Of a stretch of DNA of 64,000 bases, positions 44,666 through 53,862 are shown in pieces; position 1 is the stretch's first letter, and each line of letters opens with the position of its first letter. Origin of the DNA: Accumulibacter sp. (GTDB lineage: Bacteria > Pseudomonadota > Gammaproteobacteria > Burkholderiales > Rhodocyclaceae); the NCBI GenBank assembly GCA_024235695.1, contig JACKLX010000002.1, forward strand, positions 1-64,000, read 5' to 3'. The position numbers and the translations under genes were made by a program. The notes under the pieces are model-generated. The model had not been told where the DNA came from. It saw only the letters and a list, made by a program, of their open reading frames with translations, and searched no databases.

Positions 44666-46183
44666 ATGCCCCTGGCGATCGTCCATAGCCGCGGACTCGA
44701 CGGTCTGTCGGCCCCCGAGGTTGCCGTCGAGGTGCACCTGGCCGGCGGTCTGCCAAGCGTCACGCTGGTTGGCCTGCCCGATACCGAGGTCAAGGAAGCG
44801 CGCGACCGGGTGCGCGCGGCGCTGCAGAACTCCGGCTTCGACTTCCCCAGCAAGCGGATCACGGTCAACCTGGCGCCGGCCGATCTGCCCAAGGAGTCGG
44901 GCCGCTTCGACCTGCCGATTGCGCTCGGCATCCTCGCCGCGTCGGGGCAGATGCCGGCCAGCTTGCTCGCCGACCATGAATTTGCCGGCGAACTGTCGCT
45001 TTCGGGCGAGCTGCGGCCGATCCGTGGCGCGCTGGCGATGGTCCTGGCGGCCGGTGGCCAGGGGCGCAGCTTCGTGTTGCCGGCGAGCAGCGCCCGCGAG
45101 GCAGCGCTGGCGGCGAAGGTGCGCGTGCTGGCCGCCAACACCCTGCTCGAGGTCTGTGCCCATCTCGCCGGCCGCGAGTCGCTGAGCGCCTGCGCCGCCA
45201 GCGACGGTGGTGGCGCTGGCGGCGGTGAGGCGTGTGCCGGCGACGCCTATCCGGATCTCGCCGACGTGCGCGGTCAGGCGCAGGCCAGGCGGGCGCTCGA
45301 GGTGGCCGCCGCGGGTGGCCATTCGATCCTGTTCGCCGGTCCACCGGGAACCGGCAAGTCGATGCTCGCCAGCCGCCTGCCCGGCTTGCTGCCGCCGATG
45401 ACCCTGGCCGCCGCGCTCGAATCCGCCGCGGTGCTGTCGCTCGCCGGCCAGTTCGACCCCGGACGGTTCCGCTGCCATCCCTACCGGGCACCGCATCATA
45501 CGGCCTCGTCGGCGGCGCTGGTCGGCGGCGGCAGCGTGCCGCATCCCGGCGAGATCTCGCTGGCGCATCAGGGCGTGCTGTTTCTCGACGAGCTTCCCGA
45601 GTTCGACCGACGGGTGTTGGAAGCGCTGCGCGAGCCGCTGGACAGCGGCCGTATCCATATTTCCCGCGCCGCCCGGCAGGCCGAGTTTCCGGCCCAGTTC
45701 CAGCTCGTCGCGGCGATGAATCCCTGTCCATGCGGCTATCACGGCGATTCGCGCGGCCGTTGCCGGTGCACGCCCGACCAGGTGCGGCGCTATCGCAGCA
45801 AACTCTCCGGTCCCCTGCTCGACCGCATCGACCTGCAGGTCGAGGTGCCGGCGCTACCTGCCGAGGTGCTGCAACAGGCGGCGGACGGCGAAGCATCGGC
45901 AGTCGTCCGGGGGCGCGTCGCAGCGGCCCGCGCCAGGCAGAGCGAGCGCCAGGGCAAGGCCAACGCGCGCCTGACGACGCGGGAAATCGATCAGTACTGC
46001 CAGCCGGCAGCGGCCGCCGCCGCCCTGCTGAAACACGCCATCAGCCGCTTCGAACTCTCGGCGCGCGCCTACCATCGCCTGCTGAAGGTCGCGCGCACCG
46101 CTGCCGACATGACCGGCAGTGCGACGATCGAGGTGCAACATGTCGCTGAAGCCGTGCAGTATCGTCGCTTCGCAAAGGAATGA
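44666..46183 (+). CDS. comM: YifB/ComM-family Mg-chelatase-like AAA+ ATPase
   Basis: 505 residues. The N-terminal part shows ASTVxSR-type residues as AIVHSRGLDGLSA and VTLVGLPDTEVKEARDRVRAAL; Walker A is ILFAGPPGTGKSMLA (about residue 225), followed by PFRAPHHTAS-like YRAPHHTASSAAL, LFLDELPEF and NPCPCGYHG. ComM is a hexameric helicase that extends branch migration during natural transformation. Its 3' end is duplicated immediately downstream. Confidence 0.96.
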   Translation: MPLAIVHSRGLDGLSAPEVAVEVHLAGGLPSVTLVGLPDTEVKEARDRVRAALQNSGFDFPSKRITVNLAPADLPKESGRFDLPIALGILAASGQMPASLLADHEFAGELSLSGELRPIRGALAMVLAAGGQGRSFVLPASSAREAALAAKVRVLAANTLLEVCAHLAGRESLSACAASDGGGAGGGEACAGDAYPDLADVRGQAQARRALEVAAAGGHSILFAGPPGTGKSMLASRLPGLLPPMTLAAALESAAVLSLAGQFDPGRFRCHPYRAPHHTASSAALVGGGSVPHPGEISLAHQGVLFLDELPEFDRRVLEALREPLDSGRIHISRAARQAEFPAQFQLVAAMNPCPCGYHGDSRGRCRCTPDQVRRYRSKLSGPLLDRIDLQVEVPALPAEVLQQAADGEASAVVRGRVAAARARQSERQGKANARLTTREIDQYCQPAAAAAALLKHAISRFELSARAYHRLLKVARTAADMTGSATIEVQHVAEAVQYRRFAKE

Positions 46184-46326
46184 CGGGCTTGACCCGGAAT
46201 CGCTGCTAAAGGTGGCGCGCGCAAGTGCCGATATGACAGGCAGCGATACCATCGAGGCGCAGCATGTCGCTGACGCCGTGCCATATCGCCGTTTCGCGAA
46301 AGAATGACGTGTTTGACCCGGAACCC
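46079..46326 (+). repeat. 124-bp tandem duplication of the comM 3' end / MFS 5' end
   Basis: Copy 1 (46079-46202) encodes the comM C terminus from LLKVARTAADMTGS to YRRFAKE-stop. Copy 2 (46203-46326) encodes LLKVARASADMTGSDT ... VPYRRFAKE-stop in the same relative frame. Matching positions are 124 bases apart (stop codons at 46181 and 46305; the second-frame ATGs at 46140 and 46264). The copies differ mainly at third codon positions. Copy 2 has no start of its own for the comM frame, but its second frame begins the MFS gene. Confidence 0.9.
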
Positions 46327-47691
46327 CTGCCAGCACCGCGCGGCATTGCTCCTGTCCTGGCCGCGATGGCCGCCCTTGGCCCTTTTTCGATCGACACCTA
46401 CCTGCCGTCGTTCGGCGATATCGGCGAGTCGCTGCTGGCGACGCCGCTTGAAGTCCAGCAGACGCTGACCGCCTATCTGTTGCCGTTTGCCGCGATGACG
46501 CTGTGGCACGGCGCCATCTCCGACGCACTTGGCCGCCGCCGCGTGATCCTGGTCGCGGTCGCCCTGTTTGCGGTGGCGTCGGCCGCCTGCATGTTCGTGA
46601 CGCGCATCGAACAACTGTGGTTGCTGCGCGCGTTGCAGGGAATGACCGCCGGCGCCGGCATGGTCATCTGCCGGGCGATCGTCCGCGACCTCTACGACGG
46701 CGCTCCGGCGCGGCGGCTGATCGCGCAGATCACGATGATGTTCGCGCTGGCGCCGGCGATCGCGCCGGTGCTTGGTGGCTGGCTGCAAACGTGGTTCGGC
46801 TGGCGCGCGGTGTTTGCCCTGCTGGTGCTGCTCAGTGGCGCGCTTTGGCTGGCCTGCTGGAAACTTCTCCCGGAAACGCTGCCACCGCATCGGCGGCAAT
46901 CGCTGCGGATCGGCTATCTGGCGAAGACCTACCGCCAGGTGTTGACGTCGCCGGCCTTCCTGCTGATCTGCGGCGCGCTGGCGCTCAACTTCGTCGCTTT
47001 CTTCATTTACGTGCTGTCGGCGCCGGTTTTCCTGGTTCGCCACCTGGGCGTTCCGGCCACCGGATTCCTGTGGCTGTTCGGACCGGCGATGAGCGGCCTG
47101 CTGCTCGGCGCCTGGCTGTCCGGCCTGGTCGCCAGCCGCTTCTCGCCGGCTCGCACGATTGTCGCCGGCTACCTGGTGATGGGCTTTGCGGCGGCCTGCA
47201 ATATCGGCTTGAACCTGGCCGCGCAGCCGGCGCTGCCGTGGAGCGTCTTGCCGCTGTTCGGGTTTACCTTCGGCATGTCGCTGGCGATGCCATGCCTGAC
47301 CCTGCTGGCGCTGGACCTGTTTCCCGAGCAGCGCGGTCTGGCGGCGTCGTGCCAGTCCTTTGTGCAGGCCGCCTGCAACACGCTCGCTGCCGCCGTGCTG
47401 GCGCCGGCGTTGTGGGCGACGACGCTGTCGCTGGCTTGCGGCATGGCCGGCCTGATGCTGCTTGGCGCCGTCGCCGTCGCGGTCTTCTATCGGCGAAGCG
47501 TTGCCGGCGGCTTATCTGGTTTGCTGGCAGTGCGTCTCCCGGGCGAACGGGATCAGGCAAAGCGAAACCAGCAGGCAGCCCGCCATCAGGCTGAACGCGG
47601 TCTGATACGCTGCCGCATCATAAATGCGGGCGCCGCCGGCTGTGGCGCCCAGCCAGTTGCGGTCGAGCATCCAGCCGACGGCCGGTTGTAG
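46264..47691 (+). CDS. Bcr/CflA-family MFS drug exporter
   Basis: 475 residues, about 12 transmembrane segments. FSIDTYLPSFGDIGESL and GRRRVILVAVALF (MFS motif A), then RALQGMTAGAGMVICRAIVRDLYDG and the domain-swap region APAIAPVLGGWL match the Bcr/CflA group (14-like drug export by proton antiport). The first 22 residues come from copy 2 of the comM duplication. The protein-like part ends near AVFYRRSVAG; some 60 further residues to the stop are antisense to the next gene and look non-native. Confidence 0.9.
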   Translation: MSLTPCHIAVSRKNDVFDPEPLPAPRGIAPVLAAMAALGPFSIDTYLPSFGDIGESLLATPLEVQQTLTAYLLPFAAMTLWHGAISDALGRRRVILVAVALFAVASAACMFVTRIEQLWLLRALQGMTAGAGMVICRAIVRDLYDGAPARRLIAQITMMFALAPAIAPVLGGWLQTWFGWRAVFALLVLLSGALWLACWKLLPETLPPHRRQSLRIGYLAKTYRQVLTSPAFLLICGALALNFVAFFIYVLSAPVFLVRHLGVPATGFLWLFGPAMSGLLLGAWLSGLVASRFSPARTIVAGYLVMGFAAACNIGLNLAAQPALPWSVLPLFGFTFGMSLAMPCLTLLALDLFPEQRGLAASCQSFVQAACNTLAAAVLAPALWATTLSLACGMAGLMLLGAVAVAVFYRRSVAGGLSGLLAVRLPGERDQAKRNQQAARHQAERGLIRCRIINAGAAGCGAQPVAVEHPADGRL

Positions 47692-48801
47692 CAGCATGCC
47701 GCCGAGCAGCGGCCCCATGTTGCAGATTCCCGAGGCGGTGCCCATCAGGCGCACCGGCACCGATTCCTTGGCGAAGGCGAAACCGATGATCAGGTTGCCC
47801 GAGACCAGTCCGGTGAACAACAGCGTGACGATCAGCAGCCAGATCGGAATCGGCGCGAAGATCACCACCGTCCAGCCGGCGAGGGCGGCGGCCGTGGTCC
47901 ACACATAGAGCGGCCGGCGGCGGCCGATCCTTTGCGACAGGGTGCCGAGCAGCGGTCCGCCAACCGCCCAGGCGATCAGCAGCAGTGAAGTGATCGCCGC
48001 GGCGGTCCTCGTTTCCAGGCCGTGCACCTGCCGCAGATAAGGCACTCCCCAGAGGCCGGCGAAGGTCAGCACCGCGCCGGCGACACCGATCGGCGTGATC
48101 AGCAGGATCCAGGTGTTGCGGTAGGAAAGCACCTCGGCCATGCCGTGCAGGATCGAGCCATGCGGCCCGCCGCCGTGCGTCGCCAGGGTATGGCTGTCGT
48201 AGCCGCGATCGACCGGGTCGTCGCGGACGCGCAGCCAGATCGCCACCGCCAGCACGGCCGTCAGCGCCGCCGATACGGTCATCACCGGACGCCAGCCCCA
48301 GGCTTCGATCAGCATCCGCAGCGGCACGCCGGCAATGACTCCGCCGACGACGCCAAAAACCAGCGCCAGCCCCGAGGCGAGGGCGAACTGCTGCGGCGCG
48401 AACCAGTGGCCGGCGAGCTTGAGCATCGACACGAAGGCGACCGCCACCGAGGCGCCGATCAGCAGCCGGCCGCCGCTTGCCCACCAGAGGTCGGGGGCGC
48501 TGGCGAACAGGGCGGTGCCGATCGCCGCGACGACCGCGCCGGCCGTCAGCAGGCGGCGCGGCCCCCAGCGGTCGGCGAGGATGCCGGTCGGGATCTGCAT
48601 CGCTACGTAGGAATAGAAATAGAACGCGGAGAGATTGCCCAGTTCGGCGGCGCCGATCGCGAAATCGTTCATCAGCCGGTCGGTCATTACCGCCGGTGCG
48701 ACGCGCTGGTAGAAACCGATCAGGTACAGCAGGGCGCCCAGCCCCCAGACGGTCCACGCCATCGCGGCCGGTGGATAGCCGCGCCGGCCGCCGCTCAACA
48801 C
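47512..48801 (-). CDS. MFS transporter
   Basis: 429 residues from GTG 48801 (an ATG at 48762 is the alternative). About 12 transmembrane helices with GILADRWGPRRLL (motif A), LLIGASVAVAFVSMLKL and a repeated second half with LSQRIGRRRPLYVW. It belongs to the general nitrate/sugar-phosphate-like MFS branch; the substrate is unknown. Its 3' end overlaps the convergent Bcr-type gene by 180 bases. Confidence 0.88.
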   Translation of the reverse strand: MLSGGRRGYPPAAMAWTVWGLGALLYLIGFYQRVAPAVMTDRLMNDFAIGAAELGNLSAFYFYSYVAMQIPTGILADRWGPRRLLTAGAVVAAIGTALFASAPDLWWASGGRLLIGASVAVAFVSMLKLAGHWFAPQQFALASGLALVFGVVGGVIAGVPLRMLIEAWGWRPVMTVSAALTAVLAVAIWLRVRDDPVDRGYDSHTLATHGGGPHGSILHGMAEVLSYRNTWILLITPIGVAGAVLTFAGLWGVPYLRQVHGLETRTAAAITSLLLIAWAVGGPLLGTLSQRIGRRRPLYVWTTAAALAGWTVVIFAPIPIWLLIVTLLFTGLVSGNLIIGFAFAKESVPVRLMGTASGICNMGPLLGGMLLQPAVGWMLDRNWLGATAGGARIYDAAAYQTAFSLMAGCLLVSLCLIPFARETHCQQTR

Positions 48802-49142
48802 CGTCCCCAGGCGAAGAATCCAGGCGGGCGGCGATCGGGATGGTCAGGGCGGAAGAGCGGCTCACGGCGGCGTTCGGCGGTTGGCCGCGGCCTTGTGCGC
48901 CGGGTAAAGTTCGGGGGCTCGATTGCTCGCACGGGACTCCTTGTGGCGCCTTCGTTTATACTCGGGGCTTGCCTGACGGCCATGTGCGGTCGAAACACCG
49001 CCGATCGCGAAGGTCGTGGCCGATTCCCTGATTTCCGACCGTCTTTGCTGCGCACGGCAGAAGGGAGACCGGTGAGTCGGATGCACCGGCGACTTTGACG
49101 GTAAGCGATTCTAGCCGCAGTGACAGGAGCACGGTAGACCTG
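48802..49142. other. Divergent intergenic region (MFS / BamE-like)
   Basis: 341 bases between divergent genes. A TATACT-like -10 box occurs near 48957, with no good -35. In many relatives fur sits divergent from bamE; here an MFS gene takes that place and no Fur-like frame is visible. Confidence 0.4.
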
Positions 49143-49631
49143 ATGTCGAGAAAGCTGTTCGCCGGCCTTTTCCTTTCCGGCCTGATCGCCACCGTACTGT
49201 CGGCCTGCGACGCCGACAAGCTGAGCAAGCTCAAGCCGGGCAGTACCCGTGCCGACGAAGTGCGTCGGCTGATGGGTCCGCCGACCCTGGAGTGGGTAGA
49301 TGCCGACGGCAGCCGCGTCTGGGAGTACCCGCGAACGCCCGAGGGAATCGTCAACTACATGCTGGTGATCGGTCCGGACAACGTCTTGCGCGAGGTGCGG
49401 CAGGTGCTGACCGACGAGAACTTCGCCAGGGTCAAGCCGGGCATGACTACCGACGAGGTGCGCTATCTGCTCGGCCGGCCGGCGCACGAGCGCTACTTCT
49501 CGCGGCAGCAGGAAACCGTCTGGGACTGGAAGACCAGGGTCGAGCCGGGGATGACGTGGTATTTCAACGTCCATTTCAACAATGACGGCGTGGTCAGCAA
49601 GACCAGCAGCAGCTTCGAGCCCGGCGCCTGA
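49143..49631 (+). CDS. BamE/OmlA-like outer-membrane lipoprotein
   Basis: 162 residues from ATG 49143. The signal ends in a lipobox (ATVLSAC), so Cys20 is lipidated. Two SmpA/OmlA-like segments follow: LKPGSTRADEVRRLMGPPTLEW with WEYPRTPEG, and VKPGMTTDEVRYLLGRPAHE with VWDWKTR. BamE is the small lipoprotein of the outer-membrane protein assembly complex; a protein with two such segments may be a paralogue rather than BamE itself. Confidence 0.85.
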   Translation: MSRKLFAGLFLSGLIATVLSACDADKLSKLKPGSTRADEVRRLMGPPTLEWVDADGSRVWEYPRTPEGIVNYMLVIGPDNVLREVRQVLTDENFARVKPGMTTDEVRYLLGRPAHERYFSRQQETVWDWKTRVEPGMTWYFNVHFNNDGVVSKTSSSFEPGA

Positions 49632-49824
49632 GTCGGCGAAGCGGACAGGGCCATGTCCTGGCGCGCCGCGGCCAGCCTGGCCCGACGGGTGATCAACGGT
49701 CGACAAGCCGCCGATCATCAACAACATGAGCGTTTGCCTCACTTGGCTGCCAGCGCCTGCGCAGGGAAGAGCGGCGATTGGCGAGTCGCAGACGTGACGC
49801 GCGCCGTGAAGCAGGGAGCTTGCC

Positions 49825-50247
49825 ATGCATGGTCTGCACCTCATTGCCGAGCTTCATGACTGCCGTTGCGATCGACGGCTGCTGGTCGATGCGCAGGCCC
49901 TGCAGGAACTCTGCCTGGCGGTGTGCTCGACGCCCGGGCTGACGCCGGTAGGCTGGCTCTTCCACCAGTTCGGCAGCGCCGTGCAACCCGCCGGTGCGAC
50001 CGGTGCGGTGATTCTCGCCGAATCGCACCTGGCGGTGCACACCTGGCCGGAAGCGGCAGCGGTGACGCTCGATCTCTACGTCTGCAACTTCAGCCAGGAC
50101 AACAGCCGCGCGGCGCGCATCGCTGGCCAGCGATTGATCGCTGCCTTTGCACCCGTGCGGGTGCAGCGGCGCGACCTCGAGCGGGGCGTCGCGGGGCTGG
50201 CCGGTGCGCTGCCGACTGCCGGTGGAAGTGATTGGCCGGGAGGCTGA
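49825..50247 (+). CDS. speD: S-adenosylmethionine decarboxylase proenzyme
   Basis: 140 residues. The self-cleavage site is clear in [14 protein letters not shown] (Ser67 becomes the pyruvoyl group), with [11 protein letters not shown] following. This is the short bacterial SpeD type, which supplies decarboxylated SAM for spermidine. speE does not follow; a TrpB-like gene does, 47 bases on. Confidence 0.93.
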   Translation: MHGLHLIAELHDCRCDRRLLVDAQALQELCLAVCSTPGLTPVGWLFHQFGSAVQPAGATGAVILAESHLAVHTWPEAAAVTLDLYVCNFSQDNSRAARIAGQRLIAAFAPVRVQRRDLERGVAGLAGALPTAGGSDWPGG

Positions 50248-50294
50248 GGGGGTATACTTCGCCAGGTCGACAAGAAAAAAGCCAGGGAGGCTTC

Positions 50295-51659
50295 GTGGAA
50301 TCATTGCGCATAACCCTCGAACAATCGGAGATTCCGACCCACTGGTACAACGTCGTCGCCGACATGCCGACGCCGCCGGCGCCACCGCTCGCTGGTGACG
50401 GCCAGCCGGTATCACCGGAGCAGATGGCAGCGATCTTCCCGGCGGCGATCATCGAGCAGGAGATGTCGGCCGAACGCTGGATCGCGATCCCCGAGCCGGT
50501 TCGCGAGGTGTATCGGCTGTGGCGCCCGTCGCCGCTGATCCGCGCCCGGCGCCTGGAAGAAGCGCTCGGCACGCCGGCGCGCATCTACTACAAGTACGAG
50601 GGCGTGTCGCCGGCCGGCTCGCACAAGCCGAACACCGCCGTGCCGCAGGCGTTCTACAACCGGCAGGCGGGAATCAGGCGCATCACCACCGAGACCGGCG
50701 CCGGCCAGTGGGGTTGTTCGATGGCCTTTGCCGGCCAGATGTTCGGCCTCGAGGTGCGCGTCTACATGGTCAGGATCAGCTACCAGCAAAAGCCTTTCCG
50801 GCGCTCGATGATGCAGACCTGGGGCGCCGAGGTGTTCGCCAGTCCGTCGACGATGACGCAAACCGGCCGCGACCTGCTGGCCGGCGATCCCGAAAACCAG
50901 GGCTCGCTGGGTATCGCCATCTCCGAGGCGGTCGAGGAGGCGGCCAGCCACGCCGATACCAGCTACGCGCTGGGTTCGGTCCTCAATCACGTCGCCCTGC
51001 ATCAGACGATCATCGGGCAGGAAGCCAAGAAGCAGTTCGACAAGGTCGGCGACTGGCCGGATGTGATCTTTGCGCCCTGCGGCGGCGGCTCGTCATTTGC
51101 CGGCGTCGCCTTCCCGTTCATTGCCGAGAATGCGGCTGGTGGGCGAAACGGGCGCCCGACGCGCCTGGTGGCGGTCGAACCGAGTTCGTGCCCGACCTTG
51201 ACCCGCGGGGCCTACGCCTACGACTTCGGCGACGCCTCCGGCTTCACGCCGCTGATGAAGATGTATACGCTCGGCCACGACTTCATGCCGCCGGGAATCC
51301 ACGCCGGCGGCCTGCGTTACCATGGCGATTCGCCGCTGGTCTCGCAGCTCTATCATGATGGCTTGATCGAGGCCGTCGCGGTCGCACAACTCGCCACCTT
51401 CGAAGCCGGCGTGCTGTTTGCCCGTGCCGAGGGCGTCATTCCCGCACCCGAGTCCAACCACGCGATCCGCGCCGCGGTTGACGAGGCCTTGCGCTGCAAG
51501 CAGAGCGGCGAAGCGAAGACGATCTTCGTCAATCTCACCGGCCACGGACACTTCGACATGGCTGCCTACGACAGGTATTTCGCCGGCGAACTCGAGGATT
51601 TCGAGTATCCTGCCGAAGCCATCCAGGCGTCATTGGCACATCTCCCGAAAGTCGGATGA
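50295..51659 (+). CDS. TrpB-like PLP enzyme (TrpB2 group)
   Basis: 454 residues from GTG 50295 behind [45 protein letters not shown] carries the PLP lysine in SHKPN, followed by TETGAGQWG and the phosphate loop [10 protein letters not shown]. TrpB2 proteins are longer than ordinary tryptophan synthase beta chains and often lack a TrpA partner; they act on indole and serine or related substrates. No trp genes are adjacent. The ATGA overlap couples it to the SPOR gene. Confidence 0.93.
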   Translation: MESLRITLEQSEIPTHWYNVVADMPTPPAPPLAGDGQPVSPEQMAAIFPAAIIEQEMSAERWIAIPEPVREVYRLWRPSPLIRARRLEEALGTPARIYYKYEGVSPAGSHKPNTAVPQAFYNRQAGIRRITTETGAGQWGCSMAFAGQMFGLEVRVYMVRISYQQKPFRRSMMQTWGAEVFASPSTMTQTGRDLLAGDPENQGSLGIAISEAVEEAASHADTSYALGSVLNHVALHQTIIGQEAKKQFDKVGDWPDVIFAPCGGGSSFAGVAFPFIAENAAGGRNGRPTRLVAVEPSSCPTLTRGAYAYDFGDASGFTPLMKMYTLGHDFMPPGIHAGGLRYHGDSPLVSQLYHDGLIEAVAVAQLATFEAGVLFARAEGVIPAPESNHAIRAAVDEALRCKQSGEAKTIFVNLTGHGHFDMAAYDRYFAGELEDFEYPAEAIQASLAHLPKVG

Positions 51660-52366
51660 TCGCCGCGATGCGCAGCGCCGTCTTCCTGCTGCTGCTGGCC
51701 AACCTGCTGCTCTTTGCATGGGCGCGTGGTTACCTCGGCGCGCCAGCCAACCCGGACGCGCGACGGTTCGAGCGACAACTGCTGCCCGAGCAGGTGAAGA
51801 TCGTCTCGCGCGGGCAGCCGCCGGCGGCAAAGGGCAAGAAGGAAGAGGCCGAAAGGCCGGCCGAGAAACTGCTCGAGAAGAGTGCCGTGGCCAGCTGCCA
51901 GCTGTGGAGCGATCTCAGCAGCAGCGATGCCGACCAGGTCGAGCGCCTGCTGACCGACAGGTTCGCGGCCTTCAAGGCCACCCGCGGCACGACCGGCGAA
52001 GCTGCCGGCTACTGGGTATTCATCCCGCCGCTGGCCAGCAGGGAAGAGGCCAACAAGAAGACCGCCGAACTGCAGCAGCTGGGAATCCAGGAGTTCTTCG
52101 TGGTGCCGAACGGCGATGCCAACCAGCTGGCCATTTCGCTCGGCGTCTACAAGAACGAAGATGCCGCCAAAGCGCGCCTGGAGACCTTGCGTGCGAAGGG
52201 CGTGAGGTCGGCGAAAGTCGGCGAACGCAAGGGCAGGGCGACGCTCAACACACTCGAGATCGTCGGACCGGAAGCGCAGTCCGAAGCGCTGACGCAGGCG
52301 ATCGTCGCCCTGCTGCCGAAGGCGAGTCCGGCGACGTGCAAGCTGAGGACGGGGGGGGCGCCATGA
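51656..52366 (+). CDS. SPOR-domain membrane protein
   Basis: 236 residues with a single N-terminal transmembrane helix ([16 protein letters not shown]), a Lys/Glu-rich linker and a C-terminal SPOR-like repeat ([42 protein letters not shown]). SPOR domains bind denuded peptidoglycan at division sites. An eight-G run (52351-52358) lies just before its stop, which overlaps the coaE ATG. Confidence 0.88.
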   Translation: MIAAMRSAVFLLLLANLLLFAWARGYLGAPANPDARRFERQLLPEQVKIVSRGQPPAAKGKKEEAERPAEKLLEKSAVASCQLWSDLSSSDADQVERLLTDRFAAFKATRGTTGEAAGYWVFIPPLASREEANKKTAELQQLGIQEFFVVPNGDANQLAISLGVYKNEDAAKARLETLRAKGVRSAKVGERKGRATLNTLEIVGPEAQSEALTQAIVALLPKASPATCKLRTGGAP

Positions 52367-52986
52367 GTTTCATCGTTGGCTTGACCGGCGGTATCGGTAG
52401 CGGCAAGAGCACGGTCGCCGAGCTGTTTGCCGAGCGCGGCGCGGCGCTGGTCGATACCGATGCCATCGCGCATCAACTGAGTGGCCCGCAGGGCGAGGCC
52501 ATCACGGCGATTGCCGCAGCCTTCGGCGACAGCGTCTTGCGCGAGGATGGCGGTCTCGACCGCCCGGCGATGCGCAGCCTGGTCTTTCGTGATCCGGCAG
52601 CGCGGGCACGGCTGGAAGCGATTCTCCACCCGCTGATTCGACAACGGAGCGACGCCTGTTGCGCGGCTGCCGAGTCGGCACCTTACGTCTTGCTGGTGGT
52701 GCCGCTGCTGGTCGAGTCGGGCAGCTATCGCCGACGTGCCGACCGGGTGCTGGTGGTCGATTGTGACGAGGCCATGCAGATCTCGCGAGTGATGGCGCGC
52801 AACGGTCTGAGCGAGGCGGCGGTCCATGCGATCGTCGCCACGCAGGCAACGCGCGAAGAGCGGCGGGCGATGGCCGACGACGTGGTGAGCAACGATGGCG
52901 AAATCGAGGCGCTGCTGCCGCAGATCGACGCCCTGCATCGGCGCTATGTCGAGATGGCCACGGCCAAACTTCATGCGGGTCGTTGA
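52363..52986 (+). CDS. coaE: Dephospho-CoA kinase
   Basis: 207 residues from ATG 52363. FIVGLTGGIGSGKSTVAELF is the Walker A loop, DTDAIAHQL and VVPLLVESG follow, with RVMARNGLSEA toward the C terminus. It completes coenzyme A synthesis. coaE next to zapD is a conserved betaproteobacterial pair. Confidence 0.97.
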   Translation: MSFIVGLTGGIGSGKSTVAELFAERGAALVDTDAIAHQLSGPQGEAITAIAAAFGDSVLREDGGLDRPAMRSLVFRDPAARARLEAILHPLIRQRSDACCAAAESAPYVLLVVPLLVESGSYRRRADRVLVVDCDEAMQISRVMARNGLSEAAVHAIVATQATREERRAMADDVVSNDGEIEALLPQIDALHRRYVEMATAKLHAGR

Positions 52987-53048
52987 GGTTTTGTTGCAAA
53001 TGCTTCAGAATTATCGAAAATTTCGGTCTCTTTGACGTTGGCGGAAGT

Positions 53049-53804
53049 GTGATCACTTACGAATACCCTTTCAACGAACGCATACGGACGCTGTTGCGCC
53101 TGGAGGATCTCTTCCAGAAGGCGAACAATTTCCTGCAGCGCGACGGCGCCCAGGAGCATCACATCGTGTTGCTGACGCTGTTCGAGATCCTCGAGGTCGC
53201 TGGTCGTGCCGACCTCAAGATGGATCTGATTCAGGAGCTCGAACGCCAGCGTCAGAGCCTGCTGGCGTACCGCAACAACCCGGAGATCTCGGAAGAAGCA
53301 CTGGCGGGAGCGCTCAGCGAGATCGAGCAGGCGTCGGCGGCGCTGCTCGCGATGACCGGCAAGATCGGTCAGCATCTTCGCGACAACGACTGGCTGATGA
53401 GCATCAAGAGTCGGGCGAGCATTCCCGGCGGGGTCTGTCAGTTCGACTTGCCGTCATATCACTACTGGCGGCATCAGGAGGCCGGTGTTCGCCGCGAGGC
53501 GCTACTGTCCTGGTTGCAGCCACTGCTGCCGCTGCGTGACGCTCTGGCGATCGTCCTCCGACTGCTGCGCGCCAGCGGCCGCTCCGAGCACCATGTCGCG
53601 AGCAACGGCGCTTTCCAGTTGATGCTCGGCGGCAGCAGTTCGCAGATGGTGCGAATTTCACTCAGGCTCGACGATCCCTACATCCCCGAGATCAGCGCCA
53701 ACAAGTACGCGCTGAACATCCGCTTCACCCGTCCCGACAGCGACCATCGACCGCGGCAGTCCGATAGCGACGTCCAGTTCGACATGCTGTTCTGTAACCT
53801 CTAG
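53049..53804 (+). CDS. zapD: Cell division protein ZapD
   Basis: 251 residues from GTG 53049 (GGCGGAAG before it). ITYEYPFNERIRTLLRLEDLF, SRASIPGGVCQFDLPSYHYW and the C-terminal DVQFDMLFCNL are diagnostic. ZapD crosslinks FtsZ filaments. yacG, which often follows, is absent here; an MFS gene comes next. Confidence 0.96.
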   Translation: MITYEYPFNERIRTLLRLEDLFQKANNFLQRDGAQEHHIVLLTLFEILEVAGRADLKMDLIQELERQRQSLLAYRNNPEISEEALAGALSEIEQASAALLAMTGKIGQHLRDNDWLMSIKSRASIPGGVCQFDLPSYHYWRHQEAGVRREALLSWLQPLLPLRDALAIVLRLLRASGRSEHHVASNGAFQLMLGGSSSQMVRISLRLDDPYIPEISANKYALNIRFTRPDSDHRPRQSDSDVQFDMLFCNL

Positions 53805-53862
53805 GCGTCCGGCCGGCTGCCGCCGCCTTCCGGCCCCGCGCCGGTCGGCCACTGCCAGCGCC

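Noticed and set aside
49143-49631. Assignment as bamE itself
   Set aside because: Two SmpA/OmlA-like segments and absence of the usual divergent fur make a paralogue equally likely.
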